A program made the position numbers and the translations under genes. Shown piece after piece: positions 7,543 to 15,776 of a stretch of DNA of 30,728 nt. The notes beneath the pieces were generated by a model, which was not told where the DNA came from, did no database searches, and saw only the letters and a program-made list of their open reading frames with translations. Every line of letters starts with the position of its first letter. Position 1 is the stretch's first letter. This DNA is from an uncultured Lachnospiraceae bacterium (GTDB lineage Bacteria; Bacillota; Clostridia; Lachnospirales; Lachnospiraceae): positions 1 to 30,728 of the forward strand of contig CABUBX010000012.1 of assembly GCA_902489925.1 (NCBI GenBank). The letters run 5' to 3'.

Positions 7543-8514
7543 ATGCCGCCAAAAGTAAAAAAACCTGTAAAAATCATCGGCGAAAGAGACATCGAGCTGC
7601 ATTTAAGCAACCACGAACACCACGAACAAATTACAAAAATAGCAAAGGCACTTTCGTCACCGATACGTTTAAATATTTTAAATCTCTTAAAAAACACTGC
7701 CCTTTCCCTTCAGGAAATTGCAGGTATTTTAGACATTCCCGTTTCCTCAACCGCTTTACATATAAAAATCTTAGAGGAAGCCAAGCTCATCGTTACCGAG
7801 ACGCAGCCGGGACTTCATGGCTCTATGCGCGTATGCATATGCAGTATGCAGTCCTTTCACCTTGAAACCTTTGATGCTGAATCCGACATTTCCGACAACA
7901 CAATCTCCATGGAGATGCCTGTAGGAAATTACTACACTTTCGACATCGAGCCGACATGCGGACTTGCCGATGAAAATGGTGTGCTTGATGCCTACGATAA
8001 TGTGCGCTCATTTTATTCGCCGCTGCACACAAAGGCTCAGCTTTTATGGTTTCAGCAGGGATTTATCGAATACCGCTTTCCAAACCTCTCAAATCCCCTG
8101 CTCAATCTTTGCGAAATATCTTTTTGCTTTGAATTATGCTCAGAGGCACCCGGTTTTCTCGAAAACTGGCCGTCAGACATCACCGTTTCCATCAACGGCC
8201 ATGAAGTCACAACCTATTGCGCCCCGGGGGATTTCGGCGCGCGCAGGGGCCGCCTCACCCCAACGGCATGGCCAAACGGAAGAACTCAGTACGGTATTTT
8301 AAAAACCTTTTCAATCCGAGAAAAAGGCGGCTATTTAGACGGACGTCTCGTTAATTCTAACATTTCACTCAAACAATTAGAATTAGACAATCTTCCTTAT
8401 ATTTCATTAAAAATAGAAATAAAAAAAGACGCCGACCATATCGGCGGCGTCAATATATTTGGGGAAAAATATGGGGATTACCCACAGGGAATTGTCATGA
8501 ACCTTACCTACTGA
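7543..8514 (+). CDS. ArsR-like winged-helix regulator with large C-terminal sensor-like domain
   Basis: The only plus-strand gene of the window. Residues about 30-86 form an ArsR-type winged helix (AKALSSPIRLNILNLL, then LSLQEIAGILDIPVSSTALHIKILEEAKLI). Classic ArsR proteins are about 100 residues; here some 220 more follow, rich in beta-strand patterns and with aromatic and polar motifs that recall a carbohydrate-binding fold. It ends in GGVNIFGEKYGDYPQGIVMNLTY. The classic metal-binding ELCVCD motif is absent. Such long ArsR-like proteins often lie beside glycosidase genes in Firmicutes, so a sugar-type ligand is a reasonable inference. The start is set by GGAG with 8-nt spacing. The gene diverges from the GH2-importer operon and its last 11 bp overlap the tail of the convergent GH13 gene. 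Confidence 0.85.
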   Translation: MPPKVKKPVKIIGERDIELHLSNHEHHEQITKIAKALSSPIRLNILNLLKNTALSLQEIAGILDIPVSSTALHIKILEEAKLIVTETQPGLHGSMRVCICSMQSFHLETFDAESDISDNTISMEMPVGNYYTFDIEPTCGLADENGVLDAYDNVRSFYSPLHTKAQLLWFQQGFIEYRFPNLSNPLLNLCEISFCFELCSEAPGFLENWPSDITVSINGHEVTTYCAPGDFGARRGRLTPTAWPNGRTQYGILKTFSIREKGGYLDGRLVNSNISLKQLELDNLPYISLKIEIKKDADHIGGVNIFGEKYGDYPQGIVMNLTY

Positions 8515-10102
8515 AAATCACACTGTCATGCGCCCGAACAGTCAAACGGCCATTAAAGCAAATTGTCTGTTCCGGGAAGGAAGCAAGGACAACGGTTACA
8601 TTTTCGCCAATTTCCGAAAAATAATCCGACTCCGAAAAATTCATCACAGCTACAAGATTTTCATTTTCATACATTCTTTCGCAAATAATCACCCCCGGCT
8701 GAGGGCTTGAAATTTTACAGTCACCGTACATCAGCTCCATCCTTTGACTTCTGAGCGATGTAAGCTTTGAAACATAATGAAACAGTGAATTTTCATCATT
8801 CTGCTGCCTGTGGGCACTTTCGCACGCCTGAGGCTGAAAATCAATCCATGGGCAGACATCAGAAAATCCGCCATAAGCACTGTCATCCCAGTACATTGTA
8901 TTGCGCGAGTAATCTCTTGAAGCTTTTTGCAGACACTCCAGTGCCTCTTTTTCACTTTTTCCGTCACTAAGCGCCTGCTCGTAAGCGAGCACACCCTGAA
9001 TATCCCTTGCTTCCTCCCGGCTTGTGCACACATAGTTGCCCATGCCAAGCTCATCGCCAAAGTAAATAAACGGGATTGCCCTATATGTCATCATGAGCGT
9101 AAATAATGTTTTTGCCCGCCGCCCGTCAAAATCGAATCTCGACGGAAATCTCGGCATATCATGACTTCCAAAAAAGATTGTCGGATAAGTATTCTTTGTA
9201 TAGAGCGCGGTCATTTTTGAAAGCTCGCCAAAGAATCGTTCAAAGTTAAAATCCGGCTGACTTCCGAGATTAAAGTTAAAAGTTGTATCAAGCTGGCCGT
9301 CACCTGCACAAGAAGCAATAACATCAAGGTCATCACTGCTGATTTCTCCGACTAAAAACATCGGGCAATCGCCGTCAAAGTGCGCTTTTAAGCGGCGCAT
9401 AAATTCATGAACGCCTTTTTGATTCACATCATACAAATGCACCTGTTTGCCATCCGTGCCGACAGGGTTATCTTTAAATTCATCCGTCAGCGTCACATTA
9501 TTAATCACATCAAGACGGAATCCGTCAACGCCCTTTTCTCTCCAAAAATCAAGCATCTCAAAAACTGCCTGTTCCACCTTAGGATTTGCCCAGTTTAAGT
9601 CAACCTGCTCTTTCGCAAAAGAATGATAGTAATACATCTCTGTCTTTTCATCGTAAGCCCATGCACTCTCCCCGAAAAAAGATTCCCAATTGTTCGGCTC
9701 ACCGCCATCCTTTGCATTTTTCCATATGTACCAGTCACGTTTTTCATTGTCTGCGCCGCTTTTAGACTCAAGAAACCACGGATGCAGACTTGATGTATGG
9801 TTGATGACAATGTCCGCAATCACCTTGATATTAAGTGCGTGTGCCATTTTTATAAAATCTTCAAAATCCGCCATTGTTCCATAATCTTTATCAATATCAT
9901 AATAATCTGATATATCATATCCGTTATCCACTTTAGGCGACGGATAAAAAGGCGTCAGCCACAAACCACCCACACCGAGTTTTTTTAAATACGGCAGTTT
10001 TGACATAATCCCTTTAAAATCTCCGATGCCGTCATGATTGCCATCACAAAAGCTCGGCATATAAATCTGATAAAATACTGTTTCTTTCCACCATTGTCTC
10101 AT
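8504..10102 (-). CDS. GH13 alpha-glucosidase/oligo-1,6-glucosidase-like enzyme
   Basis: A cytoplasmic alpha-glucan hydrolase of family GH13, near the oligo-1,6-glucosidase group, for short alpha-glucosides. The 532-residue protein opens with WWKETVFYQIYMPSF, typical of the (beta/alpha)8 barrel start. Visible blocks are ADIVINH (96-102), GFRLDVIN with nucleophile D198, FLVGEIS with acid/base E253, and FGSHDMPR with D315. In the last block the usual NHD is SHD. The ATG at 10102 is preferred, since GAGAGG lies 9 nt upstream and nothing supports the longer N-terminus. It follows the LacI gene by 72 bp, across a strong hairpin, so it probably belongs to the LacI transcript. An alpha-glucosidase in a beta-mannoside locus could serve galactose- or glucose-decorated side products, or simply be co-regulated. 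Confidence 0.88.
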   Translation of the reverse strand: MRQWWKETVFYQIYMPSFCDGNHDGIGDFKGIMSKLPYLKKLGVGGLWLTPFYPSPKVDNGYDISDYYDIDKDYGTMADFEDFIKMAHALNIKVIADIVINHTSSLHPWFLESKSGADNEKRDWYIWKNAKDGGEPNNWESFFGESAWAYDEKTEMYYYHSFAKEQVDLNWANPKVEQAVFEMLDFWREKGVDGFRLDVINNVTLTDEFKDNPVGTDGKQVHLYDVNQKGVHEFMRRLKAHFDGDCPMFLVGEISSDDLDVIASCAGDGQLDTTFNFNLGSQPDFNFERFFGELSKMTALYTKNTYPTIFFGSHDMPRFPSRFDFDGRRAKTLFTLMMTYRAIPFIYFGDELGMGNYVCTSREEARDIQGVLAYEQALSDGKSEKEALECLQKASRDYSRNTMYWDDSAYGGFSDVCPWIDFQPQACESAHRQQNDENSLFHYVSKLTSLRSQRMELMYGDCKISSPQPGVIICERMYENENLVAVMNFSESDYFSEIGENVTVVLASFPEQTICFNGRLTVRAHDSVIFSR

Positions 10103-10125
10103 TTTATAAATCCTCTCAACCTTAC

Positions 10126-10170
10126 AACGCCGATACACAAAAGTCTTACAGGCCTTTGTATACCGGCGTT
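10126..10170 (-). other. Long hairpin between LacI and GH13 genes, without U-tract
   Basis: The arms at 10126-10141 and 10155-10170 pair over 16 positions with two G-T pairs and no bulge, around a 13-nt loop. No run of T follows on either strand, so it is not an ordinary terminator. It lies in the leader of the GH13 gene, 24 bp before its start, and could block an exonuclease, mark an RNase cut or adjust translation. Confidence 0.6.
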
Positions 10171-10174
10171 CCTA

Positions 10175-11218
10175 TTAAGACCTGTTCATCACAGAGTCTC
10201 TCTCTATAATCTCAACATTTAAAACAAGCTTCTCAACACCATCCCTCGGATGATTGATGCGATATAACAGTCTTGACACAGCCTTTTGTCCCATCAGCTT
10301 TTTACTGACATGGATTGTTGTCAGCGCCGGAAGTACCATACGGCTCAGCTCAATATCGTCAAATCCGATAATACTGATATCTTCGGGTATTTTATAGCCG
10401 TTTTTTTGAAGCACCTTCATAAGCATCACGGCCAACTCATCATTTGAACAAAGCAGTGCCTCCGGTTTTTCTTCAATCTGATTAAACAGCTCGAAAAGTC
10501 CGTCCATATCCTGAGAAATCACTTTATCCTCAACAGAATCTATCGCTGAATATTTCAAAACGTAATCCATACTTTCCTCATATCCGCCGATATCCGAATA
10601 CTGAAGCATCGCCTCATGATAACCGTAAAAACGCTCAATGGTACTCGGCGTATAACGCGCATCTCCGAAATAACCGATTTTACTGTAGCCTTTTTCAATA
10701 AGATAAGCCGTTGCCTTAAACGTTCCCAGCTTATTATCCGACATAATGCTGTCTGTCGCCTCCGACAATGAGGTATGGTCCGCAAGCACAATCGGAAGCC
10801 CGTAGCTTTTTAAAACACGCAGATAAGCATCACTCAGCTTTCCGACAACTATAATTCCCGAAACCTTCTTATTTTCAACACAGGACGGAATTGTACCTTC
10901 TTCTTCATAAGAATTAATAAATACATCATATCCTGATTTTTTAGCTTCTTCTTCAATCCCAAGAAGAATCCGTCCGTAAAATCTGAAATCCCTGAAAAAA
11001 CGATATTTCATCAAAACACAGAGATTTTTATTAGAGTACGTCTGCATGTACTTCACCGACTGGTCCAAATACCCCATCTCCTCAGCCGTATCAAGTACAA
11101 GACGCCGCGTCTCCTCTCCGACGCCCGCTCTGTCATTTAATGCCAGTGATACTGCATTAATCGACAAGCCAAGTCTGTCCGCAATATCCTTCATCGTCAC
11201 ACGTTTTTTTACTGCCAT
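10175..11218 (-). CDS. LacI-family transcriptional regulator
   Basis: A sugar-responsive repressor of 347 residues. The N-terminal helix-turn-helix and hinge are clear: TMKDIADRLGLSINAVSLALNDRAGVGEETRRLVLDTA, about residues 8-45. The remaining 290 residues form a periplasmic-binding-protein-like effector domain, with GIIVVGKLSDAYL, GYFGDARYTPSTIERFYGY and IIGFDDIELSRMVLPALTTIHV as family landmarks. It is encoded after the beta-mannosidase (128 bp gap with a possible promoter) and before the GH13 gene. It most likely controls the region C operon, and perhaps region A, in response to a mannoside or a phosphorylated product. Possible binding sites are the dyads near 18189-18207, 19244-19262 and 22239-22254, but none is proven. 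Confidence 0.92.
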   Translation of the reverse strand: MAVKKRVTMKDIADRLGLSINAVSLALNDRAGVGEETRRLVLDTAEEMGYLDQSVKYMQTYSNKNLCVLMKYRFFRDFRFYGRILLGIEEEAKKSGYDVFINSYEEEGTIPSCVENKKVSGIIVVGKLSDAYLRVLKSYGLPIVLADHTSLSEATDSIMSDNKLGTFKATAYLIEKGYSKIGYFGDARYTPSTIERFYGYHEAMLQYSDIGGYEESMDYVLKYSAIDSVEDKVISQDMDGLFELFNQIEEKPEALLCSNDELAVMLMKVLQKNGYKIPEDISIIGFDDIELSRMVLPALTTIHVSKKLMGQKAVSRLLYRINHPRDGVEKLVLNVEIIERDSVMNRS

Positions 11219-11287
11219 ATCTTTCGCCTCTTACTACTTCCCTATCCCACATAAAAAGAACACGCCATCCTTTATACAGGATTTATA

Positions 11288-11316
11288 CTTATACTTCTAT
11301 CATATCATTTACACAA
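11288..11316 (-). promoter_or_regulatory. Candidate promoter of the LacI gene
   Basis: On the minus strand TTGTGT (11311-11316) is followed after exactly 17 bp by TATAAG (11288-11293). It lies about 70 bp before the LacI start codon, in the gap after the beta-mannosidase gene. This would let LacI and GH13 be transcribed separately from the upstream importer genes. Confidence 0.4.
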
Positions 11317-11346
11317 AATACAGGCAACACAAGAATCCGGCTATTC

Positions 11347-13842
11347 TCAGATTGTGTCATAAAGTGTTCTTACAAAAAGCTGTTCTTCAAACATCTTAAG
11401 TGTCAGACCTTCTCCGGTTATACAATCATTTTTATCGGCGCGGATAATCATCGTATTTTTGTCCGTCATGTAAAAACCGTTATCCGAAAAACGCACATCA
11501 TTTTTTTCCAAATCCAGCCATACAAACGGCGTATACACATCTGTTTTCAAATGAATTTCATAATCCCCTTCGTTTTCTTTGATATTAAGGGAAATTTCAG
11601 GACGGCGGATTTTCAAATGCTTATACGGCACAAAGGTTTCCGTCTGAACAGCACGGCTTCCATTTGAAAATTCAAATACAGCCTCCACAAAAAGCTCATT
11701 TTTATTTTCCAAAAAGCCGTCAAAGCTTCTAAAACCAAGTTTTTTTGCTGAAAGCGCTTCCACATCTTCACTCACTCTGTATTCATCAAGAACATCCAGC
11801 ATCATATTTTTGAGCCGAACACTGACTTGTACCGACACAGCCTCCATCGTATCATTGACTGCCGCCACATAAATTACTCCGTTTTCTTCGTAAATCGTTC
11901 CGAGTGTTCCGGCAAAAAACTTCTTTGCCATGTACTGAAGCACCTTCCAGCGGCCAAAATAATCAACACTGGACCATGAAGCGACCGGCCAGTTGTCGTT
12001 AAGCTGCCAGTAGAGCGCGCCCATACAGCGGCCCCTGTTTCTCCGCCAATGCTCAACACCGTATTTGATTGCCAGTCCCTGAAGGATTTGGCTGACATAG
12101 AGCAGGCTTTCAAAATCCTTTGGATAAAGAAAATTCTCTGAAATATAATACAAAATCTTTCCGTTGGCCGCACCGTTTTTCTGATGGCTTTCCATAACCT
12201 CTGAAAAAATATTTCTGTCCTCCGGCCTTGTAAAAGTTTTCACCGTTTTGAGCAGCGGAAAAGATTGAAAACCAAATTCCGAGCAAAATCTGAAGTAATA
12301 TTTTCTGTAATCAGAAAAAGGCTTTTGTCCGTGCCATACATCCCAATAGTGCGTGTCACCGTGATTTTCATCATTCGGCGATACAAAACCGCCGCCGCAC
12401 GACGGCGATGACGGCCAGTAAAAAGTCTGACTATCCACAGATTTTACAGCCTTCGGCAAAATATATTCAAATTGTTTAATGTAGTCTGCGCGAAGCAATC
12501 CCGAATGACAGCTGACATCCTGCCAGTCTACCCATCCCATTTCCATTTCGTTATTTCCGCACCAAAGCCCAAGACAGGCATGATGGCGGATTCGCCTCAC
12601 ATTATCCAGTGTTTCTGCAATAATATTTTCTTCAAACGCATCGCTGATATCATAGACATTGCAGGCATACATTAAATCCTGCCATACAAGCAAGCCGTTT
12701 TCATCACACAAATCATAAAATTCATCCGACGGATAATAACCTCCGCCCCAGACGCGCAGACAGTTGAAATTAGAGCACACCGCCGTATCAATCAAATACT
12801 GCATCTTATTTTTGTCGATTCTTGAATAAATACAATCTTCCGGAATATAGTCCGCACCCATGGCAAATATTTTTACGCCATTGACAACAAAGGCAAACTC
12901 ACTGCCCCACGAATCCTTTTGGCGGCTGACCGATATCGTCCTAAGGCCGATTCTATATATCTTTTCATCAAGCACCTGTCCATTGCAGTCAAGCAAAACC
13001 GTCAAAATCGTATACAGCGGATGTTCACCAAGACCGTTTGGCCACCAAAGCTTTGGCGAATGAATTTCAAAATCAAGCTCTGATGTCAGTTGCTCTGAAA
13101 ATTCCTTCACTTTTTTGTCTATACGCATTCCGTCAGGTGATAAAATTTCCGCCGAAAATTCTAATCCGGCAAGGTCACTGCTTTTGACAACAGACAATGA
13201 CATCTTTAATCTCACATCAACCCGGTTTTCTTTGTGAAATTGCAGGATATCCACATCTTCGATGCGCGCTGTTTTTGTCTGCTCAATTCTTATACCGCGC
13301 CATATGCCCATATCCGGAAGCTGTGGTCCCCAGTCCCACCCAAACATTGAGTGGGCCTTTCGTATATATTGGGAACCGTCCATACAACCACAAGCCTTAT
13401 AAGCAATTTCTTTACCCGAAGTCATCGGATGATTTTCGATGTATGTCACAGGGGATGTAAATTCGATTTTAATACTGTTATGCCGCTTCAAAATGCTGCC
13501 GCAGTCAAAGCGCCATGTACGGTGCATATTATCGGCAAAACCAATTTCAGCATCGTTGACAAAAATCCTTGCAATTGTATCAAGTCCGTCACATACAAGC
13601 TCTGTTTTTGTACCCTGCTGTCCGAAAATCCATCCGTCCGGCATATCAAATTCGCGTTCAAATACATAATCTTTATAAAGCAGCGCCCGCGTCTGATATT
13701 CGTTGATACCGTCATAAGGGTCATCAATTTTTTTATTTTCCAAAAGCCCGGAGAGCACTGACCCCGGAATATTTACCGCAAGCTTATGTGCCGAACCGCT
13801 TTCGCTCATCTGCCACACGCCATCTAAACTTATTTTTTTCAT
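11347..13842 (-). CDS. GH2 beta-mannosidase, cytoplasmic
   Basis: An exo-acting retaining beta-mannosidase that would release mannose from the non-reducing end of short manno-oligosaccharides. The 831-residue length and domain order (sugar-binding domain from SLDGVWQM, Ig-like domain, TIM barrel, C-terminal beta domains) match the GH2 beta-mannosidases. Typical landmarks are SMFGWDWGPQLPDMGIW (165-181), FNCLRVWGGGYYPSDEFYDLCDENGLLVWQD, the acid/base E432 in CGNNEME, and the nucleophile E522 in FCSEFGFQS. No signal peptide is present. Its ATG overlaps the GH130 stop codon by one base, so the two are translationally coupled. Hydrolysis here alongside phosphorolysis by GH130 suggests the two enzymes act on different linkages or chain lengths. 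Confidence 0.93.
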   Translation of the reverse strand: MKKISLDGVWQMSESGSAHKLAVNIPGSVLSGLLENKKIDDPYDGINEYQTRALLYKDYVFEREFDMPDGWIFGQQGTKTELVCDGLDTIARIFVNDAEIGFADNMHRTWRFDCGSILKRHNSIKIEFTSPVTYIENHPMTSGKEIAYKACGCMDGSQYIRKAHSMFGWDWGPQLPDMGIWRGIRIEQTKTARIEDVDILQFHKENRVDVRLKMSLSVVKSSDLAGLEFSAEILSPDGMRIDKKVKEFSEQLTSELDFEIHSPKLWWPNGLGEHPLYTILTVLLDCNGQVLDEKIYRIGLRTISVSRQKDSWGSEFAFVVNGVKIFAMGADYIPEDCIYSRIDKNKMQYLIDTAVCSNFNCLRVWGGGYYPSDEFYDLCDENGLLVWQDLMYACNVYDISDAFEENIIAETLDNVRRIRHHACLGLWCGNNEMEMGWVDWQDVSCHSGLLRADYIKQFEYILPKAVKSVDSQTFYWPSSPSCGGGFVSPNDENHGDTHYWDVWHGQKPFSDYRKYYFRFCSEFGFQSFPLLKTVKTFTRPEDRNIFSEVMESHQKNGAANGKILYYISENFLYPKDFESLLYVSQILQGLAIKYGVEHWRRNRGRCMGALYWQLNDNWPVASWSSVDYFGRWKVLQYMAKKFFAGTLGTIYEENGVIYVAAVNDTMEAVSVQVSVRLKNMMLDVLDEYRVSEDVEALSAKKLGFRSFDGFLENKNELFVEAVFEFSNGSRAVQTETFVPYKHLKIRRPEISLNIKENEGDYEIHLKTDVYTPFVWLDLEKNDVRFSDNGFYMTDKNTMIIRADKNDCITGEGLTLKMFEEQLFVRTLYDTI

Positions 13843-14921
13843 TATATTTCCATTGCCTTAAAAATCTCATCAAGCGTAATATCCGCACGGCAAATTTTAT
13901 CATCGGCCGCACCGTAATAAATCATGACTGTATCATCTTTTACAAGACAGCCGCATGTAAATACGACATTTCCGAAAAAGCCTTCCTTTTCGTAATCTGT
14001 TTCCGGCTGTAAAATCGGCTCTTTTGTTTTCGCAATAACCTTTGACGGGTCATCCTTATCAAGCAAAAACGCACCAAGACAATATCTGTCATTTTTGTCC
14101 GCCGCATGATAAATCTTCACCCAGCCTTTTTCCGTAAGGAAAGGCACAGCGCCGCCGCCGATACGTCCGTTATCCCATCTTTCCCCGTCACTGTCAGAAA
14201 TTCCGCAGAAGTGCTTTTGCTCGCCCCAGTGCACAAGGTCCGGTGATTTTGCAAGCCACATTTCAGGATTACCGATGCCTGATGGTACAGGGCGGTTGAA
14301 GGCCACATACATGCCGCCGATTTTTTCAGGGAAAATTGTAACATCTTTATTTTCCGGTGCAAAAATAATGCCATGGCGCACATAGTCCTTAAAATCCTTT
14401 GTACTAATCAGAGAAGTAGCCGGCCCGTTTTTTGTCACAGACGTATAGTTGATATAATATGTATCATCAATCTTTGTGATTCTAGGGTCTTCCATACCCC
14501 AGCTTTCTTCCTCGGCAATCGGGAAAATTGCAGGTCTTTCTTCAATTTCAAAGTGAATGCCGTCCTTGCTTCTTGCCAGTCTCAGATGAGAAAGCGATGT
14601 CAGGTTAATCGACTTTTTGGTTTTTTTATCTGCCTTTAACACATGTCTTGAATCTGAAAAATCCAACTCAGGATGCTCTGATTTTACATAAGTAATCACA
14701 TCGAGCACATCCTCGCCGTCTTTTTGAACAACGATAGGAATTTTCACTTCATCCGAATTTTCACACTTTACAGACTCAGCCACACGGCAGAGCAAAAGAA
14801 TTTCTCCGTCATATTCTGCCACACCGCAGTTAAAAACGCCGTCAACCTTAAAATCGTCACGACTTGGCTTCACCATATCCGGTGTAAGCAAAGGATTATA
14901 TATACATCTGTCAATTTTCAT
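13842..14921 (-). CDS. Divergent GH130 mannoside phosphorylase, possibly beta-1,2-specific
   Basis: A five-bladed beta-propeller inverting phosphorylase, releasing mannose 1-phosphate from beta-mannosides. Key sites in its 359 residues are the catalytic Asp in MEDPRI (D145) with phosphate-binding Arg (R147), the GGGAVP block (255-260), the phosphate-binding His in IYHAAD (H272), and YYGAAD (335-340). Retention of R147 and H272 argues for phosphorolysis over hydrolysis, since hydrolytic GH130 enzymes replace basic phosphate ligands with Glu. Its opening, NPLLTPDMVKPSRDDF followed by GVFNCGV, differs from both GH130_1 and GH130_2 in region A and recalls the beta-1,2-mannobiose/oligomannan phosphorylase group; that is from memory of the family, not a computed alignment. 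It follows the importer permeases by 15 bp and is coupled to the GH2 beta-mannosidase. Confidence 0.85.
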   Translation of the reverse strand: MKIDRCIYNPLLTPDMVKPSRDDFKVDGVFNCGVAEYDGEILLLCRVAESVKCENSDEVKIPIVVQKDGEDVLDVITYVKSEHPELDFSDSRHVLKADKKTKKSINLTSLSHLRLARSKDGIHFEIEERPAIFPIAEEESWGMEDPRITKIDDTYYINYTSVTKNGPATSLISTKDFKDYVRHGIIFAPENKDVTIFPEKIGGMYVAFNRPVPSGIGNPEMWLAKSPDLVHWGEQKHFCGISDSDGERWDNGRIGGGAVPFLTEKGWVKIYHAADKNDRYCLGAFLLDKDDPSKVIAKTKEPILQPETDYEKEGFFGNVVFTCGCLVKDDTVMIYYGAADDKICRADITLDEIFKAMEI

Positions 14922-14936
14922 AAGTTGTCTCCTTTT

Positions 14937-15761
14937 CTATTTCAGCATAAAGCTGATACCTTCTTTAAAATATTTCGAGAAACACAGGAACAGGATAATA
15001 ATCGGCAATGTTAAAATTACAGAAGCCGCATACATCGGTCCCGGAAATGCGCCCATTGGTTTAAACTGTGTTGAAATCAATACGTTTAATGTCTGCATTT
15101 TAATATCCGGTGCAATGAGCATATCCCACATCAATTCACTCCAACGCTGCATAAAAATTGATAAAAATACGATTGTCGTTACCGATTTTGTAATCGGAAA
15201 TGCAATCTTTGATAAAATTCCGAAATCTCCGGCGCCGTCAATTCTTGCCGCCTCAAAAACATCGTCAGGAATTGTCTTAAAGTAGTTAATATACATAAAG
15301 ATTGCCCAAATAGAGATACAAAGCGGAATAATCATACCTGCATAGCTGTTGGCCAACGGTTTTGCAATCATATATCTAGGAACAAGCAAAATGATTGTCG
15401 GGAAAAACATCTGAAACAGCAGCGTGTTCATAATCATCTTTTCCCCTTTAAAACGAAGCTTTGATACTGAATAACCAATCGCAAGACCGACAATCACAGA
15501 AATTACAGCTGTAGGAAAGGCAACAATAAATGAATTCCAAAGTGCCCTAACCCACATCATCGAATTTGTCGCGCCGCCCTTGCCAATCAGATACTCATAG
15601 CTTCTTAACGTAAATCCCGAAGGCACGAGCACCTTATCTACCATATTCCATGATGTAAAGGACTGGATGACCATATAGTAAAACGGAAACAGTGAAATCG
15701 CCAGCAGGATTAATGTAATCACTGTGATAATAATTGTTTTCACATTAATTTTCTTTTTCAT
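14937..15761 (-). CDS. Sugar ABC importer permease (MalG-type)
   Basis: The second permease of a carbohydrate (CUT1) importer, 274 residues with about six membrane spans, starting with one at residues 10-32. The coupling loop reads DDVFEAARIDGAGDFGILSKIAFPI, a strong EAA-type match of the MalG class. AAGGAGGGG lies upstream of the ATG. It lies 15 bp after the first permease and 15 bp before the GH130 gene, with no terminator between. Placement next to mannoside enzymes suggests it brings manno-oligosaccharides into the cell. It would pair with the neighbouring permease and need an ATPase from elsewhere. Confidence 0.92.
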   Translation of the reverse strand: MKKKINVKTIIITVITLILLAISLFPFYYMVIQSFTSWNMVDKVLVPSGFTLRSYEYLIGKGGATNSMMWVRALWNSFIVAFPTAVISVIVGLAIGYSVSKLRFKGEKMIMNTLLFQMFFPTIILLVPRYMIAKPLANSYAGMIIPLCISIWAIFMYINYFKTIPDDVFEAARIDGAGDFGILSKIAFPITKSVTTIVFLSIFMQRWSELMWDMLIAPDIKMQTLNVLISTQFKPMGAFPGPMYAASVILTLPIIILFLCFSKYFKEGISFMLK

Positions 15762-15776
15762 ACAAAGCCCCTCCTT

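Noticed and set aside
7536..8302. Alternative plus- and minus-strand reading frames within the ArsR-type regulator gene
   Set aside because: They overlap a clear family member, have no ribosome sites and no recognisable domains.
11749..11762. TGAAAGCGCTTCCA, a close match to a CcpA cre site
   Set aside because: It lies near the 3' end of the beta-mannosidase coding sequence, far from any promoter for that gene, and encodes conserved-frame residues. A single short match of this kind can arise by chance.
13351..13761. A 136-codon plus-strand frame opposite the beta-mannosidase
   Set aside because: It is antisense to conserved beta-mannosidase sequence, its composition is not protein-like, and it has no ribosome site.
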